From VMCP01 sp964645755 (GTDB lineage: Bacteria > Bacteroidota > Bacteroidia > NS11-12g > UBA955), in the NCBI GenBank assembly GCA_964645755.1, contig CAZYBT010000075.1:1-13193 (forward strand): 13,193 nucleotides of DNA. The letters are read 5' to 3'. Both the position numbers and the translations under genes were made by a program. Shown here piece by piece: positions 6,742 to 13,193 of the stretch. Position 1 is the first letter of the stretch. Each line of letters opens with the position of its first letter. The notes below the pieces were generated by a model that was not told the DNA's origin, ran no database searches, and worked only from the letters and a program-made list of their open reading frames with translations.

Positions 6742-9700
6742 TTATTGATTTAATAAATACTGTAAATTGATAACAGCTTGATTGTGACTAAAAATGGCAT
6801 TTAGGTAATTTGAACGAATCTCTAAAACCGTTTGATTTGCCTGGAGGAATTCAACATAAGAAATTTCACCTCCTTGATAATTTTTCGCTGCATTACTTGC
6901 CATAACATCAACGTTTGGCAAAGCAGATTTTTCGTAATACGAAATTAGATCCTGTGCAACCTTTAGTTCTTCAATTTGCTGTTCAAACTGTTTGTGCAAT
7001 TCTTTAGACAATTGTGCAGCACGACTTTCCTCTAGTTCAACATAGATTGCTGCAGCCTTGTTCTTGGCGATATACGAACCTGCAAATAAAGGAACAGAAA
7101 CCCCAAGAGTAACTCCTTGAAATCTTGGAACTCCGTTGTAATAGGTTATTTGACCATTTACCTCTTGATTGCCTGTTAAGGATTGGATGAAATAGCCAAC
7201 TTTTAAATCCGGGTACAACATCGAACGTTCTACTTTTAAACCTGCCATGGCTATTTGAACTTCCTGCATTGCAAAAGCGAGCCCGGGATTTTGTTGTAAG
7301 GTTGAACTATCAGTAACGGCTATGGAAGAGAATGGAACATACGGTTGATCGGTTATGTTAAAATCTGTGTCCAATTTTAGCAATGTCCGGATATTCAGCT
7401 TCTCATTTTTTATCGACATTTCATTTTGCCTAATAACTTGCCGTAATTCCTGCAATTTCGTTTCAGCTGTTATTTTTTCCAGATTATTTACATCACCTGT
7501 TTCGAAACGAAGGTTTGATGCCTGTACGAATTGCAGTAAAAGACTGTCCTGCACTTTCAGAAATTTATCCACTTGCATTAAATAGAGCAAATGATTCCAT
7601 GACTGACGGATCTCCAACGTTAATTGCTGTTTACTGACTGTTAATTGCAATTCACTTCCTGTAATTGAAGCATTAATCATCTGCTTTTTTGCTGCGAATT
7701 GAAATGGGTTTATACCTTGAGAAATGGTATAATTCTGATCGATTGCTTTTGTATTGTATTGTCCCAACATTGCACCAATCTCAGTTTTCGGCAGTTCAAA
7801 TGCCGTTGATTTCAATTGGTTGTGGTATTTAACATTTAACTCAGCCTGTTGTATTGAATAATTGTTTTTCACTCCTAGTTCAATTGCAGTTTGCAAATCC
7901 AATACGGGTGAGTTTTGACCAAACGACATTACTGAAGTTGCCAACATAAGAATGGTTATTGCTGTTGGCAGAACAACTTTCTTTCTAATTTTCATGCCTT
8001 TTTCAAAATAGATGTATAGAATTGGTAAAACAATTAATGTTAATAAGGTAGCTGTGATTAGTCCACCAATCACGACCGTAGCTAATGGTTTCTGAACCTC
8101 TGCACCTGCTGAATTACTTAATGCCATAGGTAGGAAACCTAATGATGCAACAGCTGCTGTTAGCAACACGGGTCTTAATCGCACTTTCGTTCCTTCAAAT
8201 ACGCGTTCATTCACATCCTTCATTCCTTCCTCTTTTAATTGATTGAAATAGCCAATTAGCACTATTCCGTTTAATACGGCAACTCCGAATAATGCAATGA
8301 ATCCAACTCCTGCAGAAATACTGAACGGCATATCACGCAACCATAAAGCAAATACACCTCCAATGGCAGAAAATGGAATTGCAGTGAAAATCAGTAATGA
8401 TTGTTTCATGGATTTGAAGGTGAAAAAAAGTAATATGAAAATGAGTAAAAGTGCTGTTGGTACTGCAATTGAAAGCCTCGCTGATGCTTCTACCAAATTT
8501 TCAAACTGCCCACCATACGTCACATAATATCCGGATGGAAGCTTTAATTTATCATCTAATTTTGCTTGAATTTCTTCCACAACACTTTTAACATCCCTTC
8601 CTCGTACATTAAAACCAACAACAATACGCCTTTTACCATCTTCACGGCTAATTTGCATAGGTCCCGGCTCATAATTAATGTCTGCCACTTGCTCTAAAGG
8701 AATCTGACTACCCGATGGAAGTTTGACAAATAGTGTTTTCAAATTCGAAATATCGGCCCTGCTATCTGCAGCTAAACGCACTACCATGTCAAAACGTTTT
8801 TCACCTTCATATACAACACCGGCTTTCGCACCTGCAAAACCAATTCGAATAATACTATTCAAATCACCAACATTCAAACCATACAAAGCTAACTTGTCAA
8901 TATTATACCGAATATTAATTTGCGGTAAACCAGCAACACGTTCTGCCTTTGCATCCTCAACACCTTCAATACTTTGTATCAGATTCAAGACTTCGTCTCC
9001 TTTGCTGACAAGCATGTCAAGGTCTTCTCCAAAAATTTTAATTGCTACATCGCTTCGAACCCCGGTCATTAACTCATTGAAACGCATTTGAATGGGTTGT
9101 GAAAATTCGGTTGTTGCACCCGGAATTTCATCCAGTGCCTTTTCCATTTTCTTCATCAATTCCTCCTTTGTTTCAGCAGATGTCCATTCACTTTTGTCCT
9201 TCAAAAGAATGATCATGTCGCCCGCTTCCATTGGCATTGGATCGGTTGGGATTTCCGCACTTCCAATTTTAGTAACGATCATTTTTACTTCCGGAAAACG
9301 TTCTTTGAGAATTTTTTCTGCTTTTGTGGTCGATTCAATTTCCTGAGAAAGAGAACTTCCTGATGCAATGATCAGGTGCGTGGCAATATCACCTTCATCC
9401 AAAGTTGGAATAAATTCACCGCCCATTCTACTGAAGAGAATAAACGAAAACACCAATAGGGCAAGCGCACTTCCAACTACAAGACCTTTTACTTTTAGTG
9501 ACCGTCGAAGGATAGGTTGATATAGCTTATGTGCTCCATTTATCAGTTTATCACTGAAATTTTTCTTGTGTCCAGTTTGTTTTTTCAAGACCAACGCTGA
9601 CATCATTGGAACATAGGTTAAAGACAATAAGAATGCTCCCAGTATAGCGAATGAAACAGTCTGAGCCATAGGTCCAAACATTTTACCTTCAATACCTACT

Positions 9701-11094
9701 AATGCCAAAATCGGTAAATAAACAATCAGGATAATAATTTCTCCAAATGAGGCACTGCTTCTAATTTTTGAAGATGCCTTATATACTTCATCATCCATTT
9801 GTTGAGCAGTGAGTTTTTGATTTACTTTTGCTACCTGCAGACGGTGGATGATGGCCTCAACAATAATGACTGCTCCATCCACGATCAATCCAAAATCAAT
9901 AGCTCCCAAACTCATTAAATTTCCACTCACTCCAAAAAGGTGCATCATCGATACAGCGAATAAAAGTGATAAGGGAATAACAGATGCTACCACCAGACCA
10001 GCACGCCAGTTGCCCAATAATAAAACCAGAATAAAAATAACGATCAACGCACCTTCGATGAGGTTGGTCTGAACTGTACCGATAGCTTCATTGACCAATT
10101 TGGTGCGATCCATAAATGCCTCGATCTCTACTCCTTCAGGAAGTGATTTTTTAATCTGCTCCATTTTCGCTTTTACGCGTTCTACAACTTCAGCAGAATT
10201 TTCACCCTTGAGCATCATGACCATTCCACTTACTTGTTCCCCTTTTCCATCTTTTGTAACTGCTCCAAATCGAATACTACTTCCCATTTGGACTTTTGCT
10301 ACATCCCGGATTAAAACAGGAATACCGTTGTGATTTTTAACAACAATTTTATTGATACCTTCAATACTATTGACCATTCCTATCCCTCGAATGAAATAGG
10401 CATATGGTTTTTTATCAATGTAGGCACCACCTGTGTTTTCATTGTTTTTCTCAAGGGCTTCAAAAATTTCTGTAATGGTGGTATTCATACTCTTGAGCTT
10501 GTTGGGCTCAACAGCGATTTCATATTGTTTTAGACTTCCACCAAGAGTGTTGACTTCCGCAACGCCCGGTGTTCCTAATAATTGAGGTCTAATAATCCAA
10601 TCTTGAATTGTACGAAGTTCAGTAGCATCGTATTTTTTCTCATATCCCTTTTTCGGAAATACAACATACTGATAAATTTCTCCTAGACCCGTGCTAACAG
10701 GTGCAATCTCTGGACTTCCCAATCCATTTGGAATGGTGTTTTCTGCTTCTTTGAGTCGCTCGTTTATTTGAGCTCGCGCCCAATAAATGTCAACATCCTC
10801 TTCGAAAACAACGGTAACCACACTCAATCCAAAACGACTGATAGATCTCAATTCAACAATTTTTGGAATTTGTTTTACAGCTAACTCGATTGGAAAAGTA
10901 ATAAACTGTTCTACCTCCTGAGTTGCCAAGGTGGGTGAACTGGTAATAATTTGAACTTGATTGTTCGTAATATCGGGCAATGCATCAATTGGTAGTTTGC
11001 TCAACGAATAACTACCTACGACGATCAATGCCACTGTGAATAAACCAATTATAAATTTATTCTTTATACTAAAATGAATGACTTTATCTAACAT
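6742..11094 (-). CDS. czcA: CzcA-CzcC fusion: heavy-metal RND efflux pump joined to a TolC-like outer-membrane channel
   Basis: A 1450-aa protein starting at ATG 11094 (MLDKVIHFSIKN, the family N-terminus). The frame also opens at 11151, which would add 19 atypical residues. Residues 1 to about 1031 are a complete heavy-metal-efflux RND pump: first membrane helix near 13-33, two periplasmic porter regions, and the fourth-helix proton-relay motif DFGLIVDGAVIIVE with D400, D406 and E413, as in CzcA/CusA. From Met1034 (codon at 7995-7993) the protein reads like an independent CzcC: basic n-region KIRKK, hydrophobic core 1040-1058, SFGQ cleavage-like site near 1057-1060, then two outer-membrane efflux repeats to the end (417 residues from Met1034, a normal CzcC length). 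Such fusions are known in Bacteroidota. It pumps divalent cations (Zn, Co, Cd or similar) with CzcB using proton motive force. Exact metals are not readable from sequence. Confidence 0.93.
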   Translation of the reverse strand: MLDKVIHFSIKNKFIIGLFTVALIVVGSYSLSKLPIDALPDITNNQVQIITSSPTLATQEVEQFITFPIELAVKQIPKIVELRSISRFGLSVVTVVFEEDVDIYWARAQINERLKEAENTIPNGLGSPEIAPVSTGLGEIYQYVVFPKKGYEKKYDATELRTIQDWIIRPQLLGTPGVAEVNTLGGSLKQYEIAVEPNKLKSMNTTITEIFEALEKNNENTGGAYIDKKPYAYFIRGIGMVNSIEGINKIVVKNHNGIPVLIRDVAKVQMGSSIRFGAVTKDGKGEQVSGMVMMLKGENSAEVVERVKAKMEQIKKSLPEGVEIEAFMDRTKLVNEAIGTVQTNLIEGALIVIFILVLLLGNWRAGLVVASVIPLSLLFAVSMMHLFGVSGNLMSLGAIDFGLIVDGAVIIVEAIIHRLQVAKVNQKLTAQQMDDEVYKASSKIRSSASFGEIIILIVYLPILALVGIEGKMFGPMAQTVSFAILGAFLLSLTYVPMMSALVLKKQTGHKKNFSDKLINGAHKLYQPILRRSLKVKGLVVGSALALLVFSFILFSRMGGEFIPTLDEGDIATHLIIASGSSLSQEIESTTKAEKILKERFPEVKMIVTKIGSAEIPTDPMPMEAGDMIILLKDKSEWTSAETKEELMKKMEKALDEIPGATTEFSQPIQMRFNELMTGVRSDVAIKIFGEDLDMLVSKGDEVLNLIQSIEGVEDAKAERVAGLPQINIRYNIDKLALYGLNVGDLNSIIRIGFAGAKAGVVYEGEKRFDMVVRLAADSRADISNLKTLFVKLPSGSQIPLEQVADINYEPGPMQISREDGKRRIVVGFNVRGRDVKSVVEEIQAKLDDKLKLPSGYYVTYGGQFENLVEASARLSIAVPTALLLIFILLFFTFKSMKQSLLIFTAIPFSAIGGVFALWLRDMPFSISAGVGFIALFGVAVLNGIVLIGYFNQLKEEGMKDVNERVFEGTKVRLRPVLLTAAVASLGFLPMALSNSAGAEVQKPLATVVIGGLITATLLTLIVLPILYIYFEKGMKIRKKVVLPTAITILMLATSVMSFGQNSPVLDLQTAIELGVKNNYSIQQAELNVKYHNQLKSTAFELPKTEIGAMLGQYNTKAIDQNYTISQGINPFQFAAKKQMINASITGSELQLTVSKQQLTLEIRQSWNHLLYLMQVDKFLKVQDSLLLQFVQASNLRFETGDVNNLEKITAETKLQELRQVIRQNEMSIKNEKLNIRTLLKLDTDFNITDQPYVPFSSIAVTDSSTLQQNPGLAFAMQEVQIAMAGLKVERSMLYPDLKVGYFIQSLTGNQEVNGQITYYNGVPRFQGVTLGVSVPLFAGSYIAKNKAAAIYVELEESRAAQLSKELHKQFEQQIEELKVAQDLISYYEKSALPNVDVMASNAAKNYQGGEISYVEFLQANQTVLEIRSNYLNAIFSHNQAVINLQYLLNQ

Positions 11095-11167
11095 TTGAAA
11101 AAAATTAATCACAATAAAATACAGCATTCCACACCATGATTTTATGAACATGTGCAGCTGCCAATTG

Positions 11168-11187
11168 TTTCAAGTCGCTACTTGAAA
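11168..11187. repeat. Short inverted repeat before czcA-czcC
   Basis: TTTCAAGT and ACTTGAAA form an 8-bp perfect stem with a 4-nt loop, in the 104-bp gap between the lead small gene and the pump gene. There is no T tract after it on the minus strand, so it does not look like an ordinary terminator. It could be an mRNA stem affecting the ratio of the two products, or a regulator-binding dyad. Confidence 0.45.
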
Positions 11188-11198
11188 TCTATTTGTGA

Positions 11199-11594
11199 TT
11201 ATGCTAATTTAGGCGGTTGCCAAATAGCTGAATTGAATTCTGATGTGCAGAATTGATATGCAGGAAAGGACGATAAACGTCTGTCCGAAGCACTTACATT
11301 TTTTTCAATTTCAATTGGAATTATTGTTTTCGAAATAAACAATGAAAGTGATGTGGGTGTGTGGTCATGTGTAAGTGGACAATGATCCTCTTTATGTTGA
11401 GTATCTGTTTCATCATGCACACCATTAATGTGTTCAACAACAAAGTCCTTGAAACTTAATTGATGGTGTTCTTCGTTGTGATGGTTGTAATGTTCAATGA
11501 ATTCCGGAACAAAAGTTATTAAGTGTGCTAATTCCGATGGAAACGAAATTCCAGCGATGAAAAAGCAAACTAATATTTTTTTAATCCAAATCAT
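11199..11594 (-). CDS. Small His-rich protein leading the czc operon, function unknown
   Basis: A 131-aa protein from ATG 11594 (the frame also opens at a TTG at 11603). Residues about 4-17 are hydrophobic after an initial MIWIKK, suggesting a signal peptide or anchor. Then come ELAHL (21-25) and a middle part (24-78) with about a dozen His plus many Glu/Asp (HYNHHNEEHH, HKEDHCPLTHDH), a single Cys72 in the cluster, a more neutral region, and a C-terminal IWQPPK (124-129). Small proteins with this plan and ending, directly upstream of czc-type genes, are familiar to me from Bacteroidota, but I know of no assigned function. By composition and place it may bind periplasmic metal or act as an accessory or sensor of the pump. 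It is the first gene of the operon, preceded by a possible promoter. Confidence 0.7.
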   Translation of the reverse strand: MIWIKKILVCFFIAGISFPSELAHLITFVPEFIEHYNHHNEEHHQLSFKDFVVEHINGVHDETDTQHKEDHCPLTHDHTPTSLSLFISKTIIPIEIEKNVSASDRRLSSFPAYQFCTSEFNSAIWQPPKLA

Positions 11595-11600
11595 TGAAAG

Positions 11601-11608
11601 CAAATGTA
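11601..11608 (-). promoter_or_regulatory. Possible -7 promoter element of the czc operon
   Basis: On the minus strand TACATTTG fits the Bacteroidota -7 consensus TAnnTTTG. It ends only 6 bp before the ATG at 11594, so initiation 5-7 bp downstream would give an mRNA with almost no leader. The -33 partner is weak (TGTTC about 20 bp upstream, before a T run). This is suggestive only. Confidence 0.35.
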
Positions 11609-11641
11609 GTGAAAAAAAAATAAGAACATAATCATTTCCTC

Positions 11642-12049
11642 TTATCTCCCGTCCCCTCCGGAAAACTTATCAAGTGACAATGTGAAATCAATGGTTTGAG
11701 AGGAATAATTTGTGGGTATTTTATTTTCAAAGTTATCAAGGGCGTTTTGAAATGAAACTGTTGAACTTATTGCTGTTTTATGTAAGAGTTGAGTCGCAGT
11801 TAATCCTACTCGTATTCCCGAATTGTGACCATTCAACTCGATCTCCTCTTGGTGAATATCCGCACTATTTAGCGCAAACCTACTCCACATAGCCATTCTA
11901 AAATGTCTTTTTGCCCCATCCTTCGATAGAAAACGATATTGCGCCAATAAACTTGCACCTTCAACCGTTACTTTGTTTTGCTCATTACTAATGAATCCAT
12001 TGGCAATGATCATCATTTTTTTTGTTAGTCCATATTCAACTTCCGGCAT
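11642..12049 (-). pseudogene. Truncated outer-membrane protein gene remnant, czc-associated type
   Basis: An open frame of 135 codons that looks like the inside of a longer beta-barrel-like protein found with Bacteroidota metal-efflux loci. Segments such as PEVEYGL, MMIIANGF, YRFLSKDG, RHFRMAMW, ADIHQEEIELNGHNSG and ATQLLHKTAISS have the alternating strand pattern of such proteins. No signal peptide precedes the first Met, and the upstream frame closes at 12083-12085 with only a few unrelated-looking codons between. The C-terminus stops abruptly at GGDGR soon after TLSLDKF, where I would expect further strands. I therefore read it as 5'- and 3'-truncated, probably non-functional. It lies upstream of the czc lead gene on the same strand. 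Family recollection is from memory, so the call is moderate. Confidence 0.6.
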
Positions 12050-12085
12050 AAAATGATAACTAATTAGGAAAAAATATTGAATTTA

Positions 12086-12104
12086 TACACTACAATATAG
12101 TGTA
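12086..12104. repeat. Inverted repeat TACACTA-n5-TAGTGTA
   Basis: Two perfect 7-bp arms around CAATA. The sequence is AT-rich and lies 37 bp upstream of the truncated frame. It could be an operator dyad or a weak hairpin; on the minus strand it is followed by TAAATTCAATATTTTTTCC, so a weak terminator for the amidase transcript is also possible. Confidence 0.5.
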
Positions 12105-12128
12105 AAGGAAAGAACATGAACTAAATAA

Positions 12129-12148
12129 TTAATTCCACTTTGAATTAA
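12129..12148. repeat. Inverted repeat TTAATTC-n6-GAATTAA
   Basis: Perfect 7-bp arms around a 6-nt loop, all but one base pair A/T. Chance is plausible on its own; it is recorded because it lies between two other inverted repeats in the same gene-free 222-bp stretch. Confidence 0.35.
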
Positions 12149-12176
12149 ATCATCGAGAAGTGAGAAATTATAGTTA

Positions 12177-12235
12177 TTACATTTTGTTAAAAGATATGTG
12201 GTAAAAAATAGGGCATATCCTAAATCAAAATGTAA
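12177..12235. repeat. Nested 59-bp inverted repeat downstream of the amidase gene
   Basis: Outer arms TTACATTTTG (12177-12186) and CAAAATGTAA (12226-12235) are perfect over 10 bp. Inside, GATATG (12193-12198) pairs with CATATC (12214-12219), leaving a symmetric 6x6 internal loop and a 15-nt terminal loop. A bulge allows about three more pairs outside (AGT near 12172 and ACT near 12237). It could fold as a structured RNA on either strand, be a transcription end signal, or be a remnant of a small mobile repeat. No integron attC consensus ends are visible. Confidence 0.55.
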
Positions 12236-12271
12236 AACTGAAAACCACAATTTTCCTAGTTATTCTTTGCC

Positions 12272-12904
12272 CTACCTTTCCTCACTCAAACCCTTCAACA
12301 ACTTAATCAAACTCAACTGAGGATGGCAATCCGATTTATCGGCGCGGAAAGAAACGTGTGTCCAGATGCCGGGTGTTCCATCGAGGGCTTGGGTGTTGAG
12401 CTTCCACATGTCTGGTTGGTAGGTGTTGGGGATGGCGTATTTCTCGCAAAGGTACTCTAGGAGGGTTTTGAGTGATTCAAGTTGCTCGTCTTTGTATTTA
12501 TGGAAAAAGCGGTGACCGCGCCATTGCATGCCATAGTCAATGACTTCCTCTTTGGGTACTTCTCGGTTGAAAGAGGAAAAGTATCTGCCGCCTTTTTCGA
12601 TTAAAGCGCCCCAATTACAGATTTCAATGCCGATGGATTGTTGATTCAATAGGGTGTTGTTGCGGTTGTGTGTTCCGAGGTGGTGTGCCCAATGGGCTGA
12701 ACTGAAACATTGGTAGATGATGCCATCGCCATCGATTACAAAGGCTGTTGCCACGCGAACAGGAGTATAGCCCCAACCGCTGATGACGTTTTTAGCATTT
12801 GGGCCACTCACAGTGTGGTGTAAGACAATCTGTTTTTTCGGAAAAACTTCCGGGTAATATTGGGCTTTGGTTAATGGGAATTGGATGAGGTTTTTGATTT
12901 TCAT
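12272..12904 (-). CDS. N-acetylmuramoyl-L-alanine amidase (PGRP/Amidase_2 type)
   Basis: A 210-aa zinc amidase of the T7-lysozyme/PGRP class that cleaves between N-acetylmuramic acid and L-Ala in peptidoglycan. Zinc-site candidates are H29 or H30 (IVLHHT), H183 (WTHVSFR) and C193 (DCHP), in the expected N- and C-terminal positions. Other typical parts are the ATAFVIDGDGIIYQCF strand pair (52-67), AHHLGTHN (73-80) and QQSIGIEICNWG (88-99), the last corresponding to the family's SIGIE core. There is no signal peptide or membrane segment, so it is cytoplasmic unless released by another route, as for phage endolysins or injection-device enzymes. The gene has visibly higher G+C (two lines sampled by eye at about 47-57%) than the metal genes, hinting at a separate origin. 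Start is ATG at 12904. No partner gene is visible in the window. Confidence 0.88.
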   Translation of the reverse strand: MKIKNLIQFPLTKAQYYPEVFPKKQIVLHHTVSGPNAKNVISGWGYTPVRVATAFVIDGDGIIYQCFSSAHWAHHLGTHNRNNTLLNQQSIGIEICNWGALIEKGGRYFSSFNREVPKEEVIDYGMQWRGHRFFHKYKDEQLESLKTLLEYLCEKYAIPNTYQPDMWKLNTQALDGTPGIWTHVSFRADKSDCHPQLSLIKLLKGLSEER

Positions 12905-12961
12905 AAATTGATTTTTTAGTTAGTTAATTTTTGTTCTTTTTGGGTGGTTGTCACCCCTCTG

Positions 12962-13020
12962 TGTCTCCCCTCAAGGGGAGAAAAATTTTCACTCATTTTT
13001 GTCTCCATTTTAAGGGAGGA
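12962..13020. repeat. Two degenerate copies of a TGTCTCC...AAGGGGAG palindromic unit
   Basis: Copy one (12962-12982) holds CTCCCCT-CA-AGGGGAG (12965-12980), a strong 7-bp-arm palindrome followed by GAAAAATTTTC. Copy two (13000-13020) is a decayed version, TGTCTCC-attttaa-GGGAGG, 38 bp further on in the same orientation. CCCCT/AGGGG intergenic units of this sort recur in many Bacteroidota genomes as scattered repeats. They lie upstream of the amidase gene. Confidence 0.6.
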
Positions 13021-13058
13021 AATCCAGAAAAATAGAGTCTGTTTTTAGAATGAAATTT

Positions 13059-13094
13059 TAGTACATGTACTAGTAAAATTTAGTACAAGTACTA
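13059..13094. promoter_or_regulatory. Tandem TAGTACnnGTACTA operator-like palindromes
   Basis: TAGTACATGTACTA (13059-13072) is a perfect 14-bp palindrome. TAGTACAAGTACTA (13081-13094) has the same 6-bp arms with an AA centre. Start-to-start distance is 22 bp, about two helical turns, so two regulator dimers would bind the same DNA face. The second copy ends one base before a TAATTTTG -7-like element on the plus strand, as expected for an operator overlapping the promoter spacer. The regulator is not identifiable from the window. Confidence 0.6.
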
Positions 13095-13095
13095 T

Positions 13096-13103
13096 TAATT
13101 TTG
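13096..13103 (+). promoter_or_regulatory. Possible -7 promoter element downstream of the tandem palindromes
   Basis: TAATTTTG matches TAnnTTTG and follows the second TAGTAC palindrome by one base. It would drive plus-strand transcription toward the right edge, about 50 bp before an ATG at 13154. No clear -33 TTG is seen. Confidence 0.4.
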
Positions 13104-13116
13104 CGTAGAAATACGT

Positions 13117-13193
13117 TCATTTTCGTTTGTCGGGTGAATCGTTTGGGAATGAGATGAGGTTGAACATTTCACGCATTCGGGAGCGCAAGCGAT
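13117..13193. other. Edge of an undecided gene
   Basis: Two readings are open here. On the plus strand an ATG at 13154 begins MRLNISRIRERKR and runs off the edge, in line with the promoter-like signals upstream. On the minus strand a frame entering from the right reads RLRSRMREMFNLISF and ends with DSPDKRK and a TGA at 13119-13117, which looks like a plausible protein end. With so few codons neither can be chosen or named. Confidence 0.3.

Noticed and set aside
7993..7995. Separate czcC gene with its own reading frame start
   Set aside because: No stop codon separates it from czcA, so it is annotated as a fusion; the internal ATG is kept as a hypothesis in the findings.
8723..9346. Adjacent plus-strand frames of 122 and 84 codons inside the pump gene
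   Set aside because: Ser/Ile/Thr-rich antisense shadows of the CzcA coding sequence with no initiation context.
11095..11151. N-terminal extension of CzcA to the ATG at 11151
   Set aside because: The 19 extra residues do not fit the RND N-terminus, which normally begins at the MLDK-type Met (11094).
12177..12235. Integron attC site
   Set aside because: The nested stem is similar in size, but the RYYYAAC/GTTRRRY end motifs are missing and there is no cassette array.
12050..12271. Insertion sequence or transposase remnant
   Set aside because: No transposase-like frame in any reading and no paired terminal repeats with target duplications.
12949..13094. CRISPR array
   Set aside because: The repeats are only two copies each, palindromic and short, with no regular unique spacers and no cas genes.
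1..13193. tRNA, rRNA or known riboswitch
   Set aside because: No cloverleaf, rRNA core or metal-riboswitch-like sequence was recognised on either strand by eye.

Overview
The window looks like a chromosomal segment of a Bacteroidota bacterium, probably Flavobacteriales-like. The DNA is AT-rich. One protein ends in a type IX secretion (Por) sorting domain, several promoter-like sites match the Bacteroidota -7 element TAnnTTTG, there are no convincing Shine-Dalgarno sites, and the efflux pump has the CzcA-CzcC fusion layout seen in this phylum. Taxonomy is inferred from these traits only.

Layout: (1) 1-502, minus strand, running off the left edge: an in-frame chimera of a lipoprotein-type c-type cytochrome/di-haem oxidoreductase N-terminus and oxygen-dependent coproporphyrinogen III oxidase (HemF). 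The junction lies in a stretch that fits both families. (2) 557-570, a perfect TTAGGC-TT-GCCTAA palindrome in the divergent promoter region, directly upstream of a DtxR/MntR-family regulator (581-1240, plus). (3) 1237-5143, minus: a run of four genes transcribed as GTG-started secreted M28 peptidase, Zn/Cd P1B-type ATPase, DUF3703 protein and a small periplasmic HMA-domain protein, whose stop codon overlaps that of the convergent regulator. (4) 5172-5206, a hairpin that probably ends the upstream transcript. (5) 5238-11594, minus: a Czc-type efflux operon of a His-rich small protein, a CzcA-CzcC fusion, CzcB and a tiny His/acid-rich lipoprotein. (6) 11642-12049, a remnant of an outer-membrane protein gene truncated at both ends. 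(7) 12050-12271, a non-coding stretch dense in inverted repeats. (8) 12272-12904, a peptidoglycan amidase of visibly higher G+C. (9) 12905-13193, CTCCCCT/AGGGGAG repeat units, two TAGTACnnGTACTA palindromes 22 bp apart, a TAnnTTTG element, and the edge of an undecided gene.

How it fits together: CzcA-CzcC and CzcB would form a tripartite pump expelling divalent metals (Zn, Co, Cd or similar) across the envelope, the P-type ATPase moves metal from cytoplasm to periplasm, and His-rich segments in nearly every partner (ATPase N-terminus, CzcB loop, small lipoprotein, lead-gene protein) suggest periplasmic metal capture or buffering. The DtxR-type regulator with its adjacent palindrome most likely controls itself and the divergent cytochrome gene; no similar site was seen in front of the efflux genes.

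The points most worth checking are the cytochrome::HemF chimera (real deletion or misassembly), the preserved signal peptide inside the CzcA-CzcC fusion, the tandem TAGTAC palindromes, and the secreted peptidase placed at the head of a metal-resistance operon.
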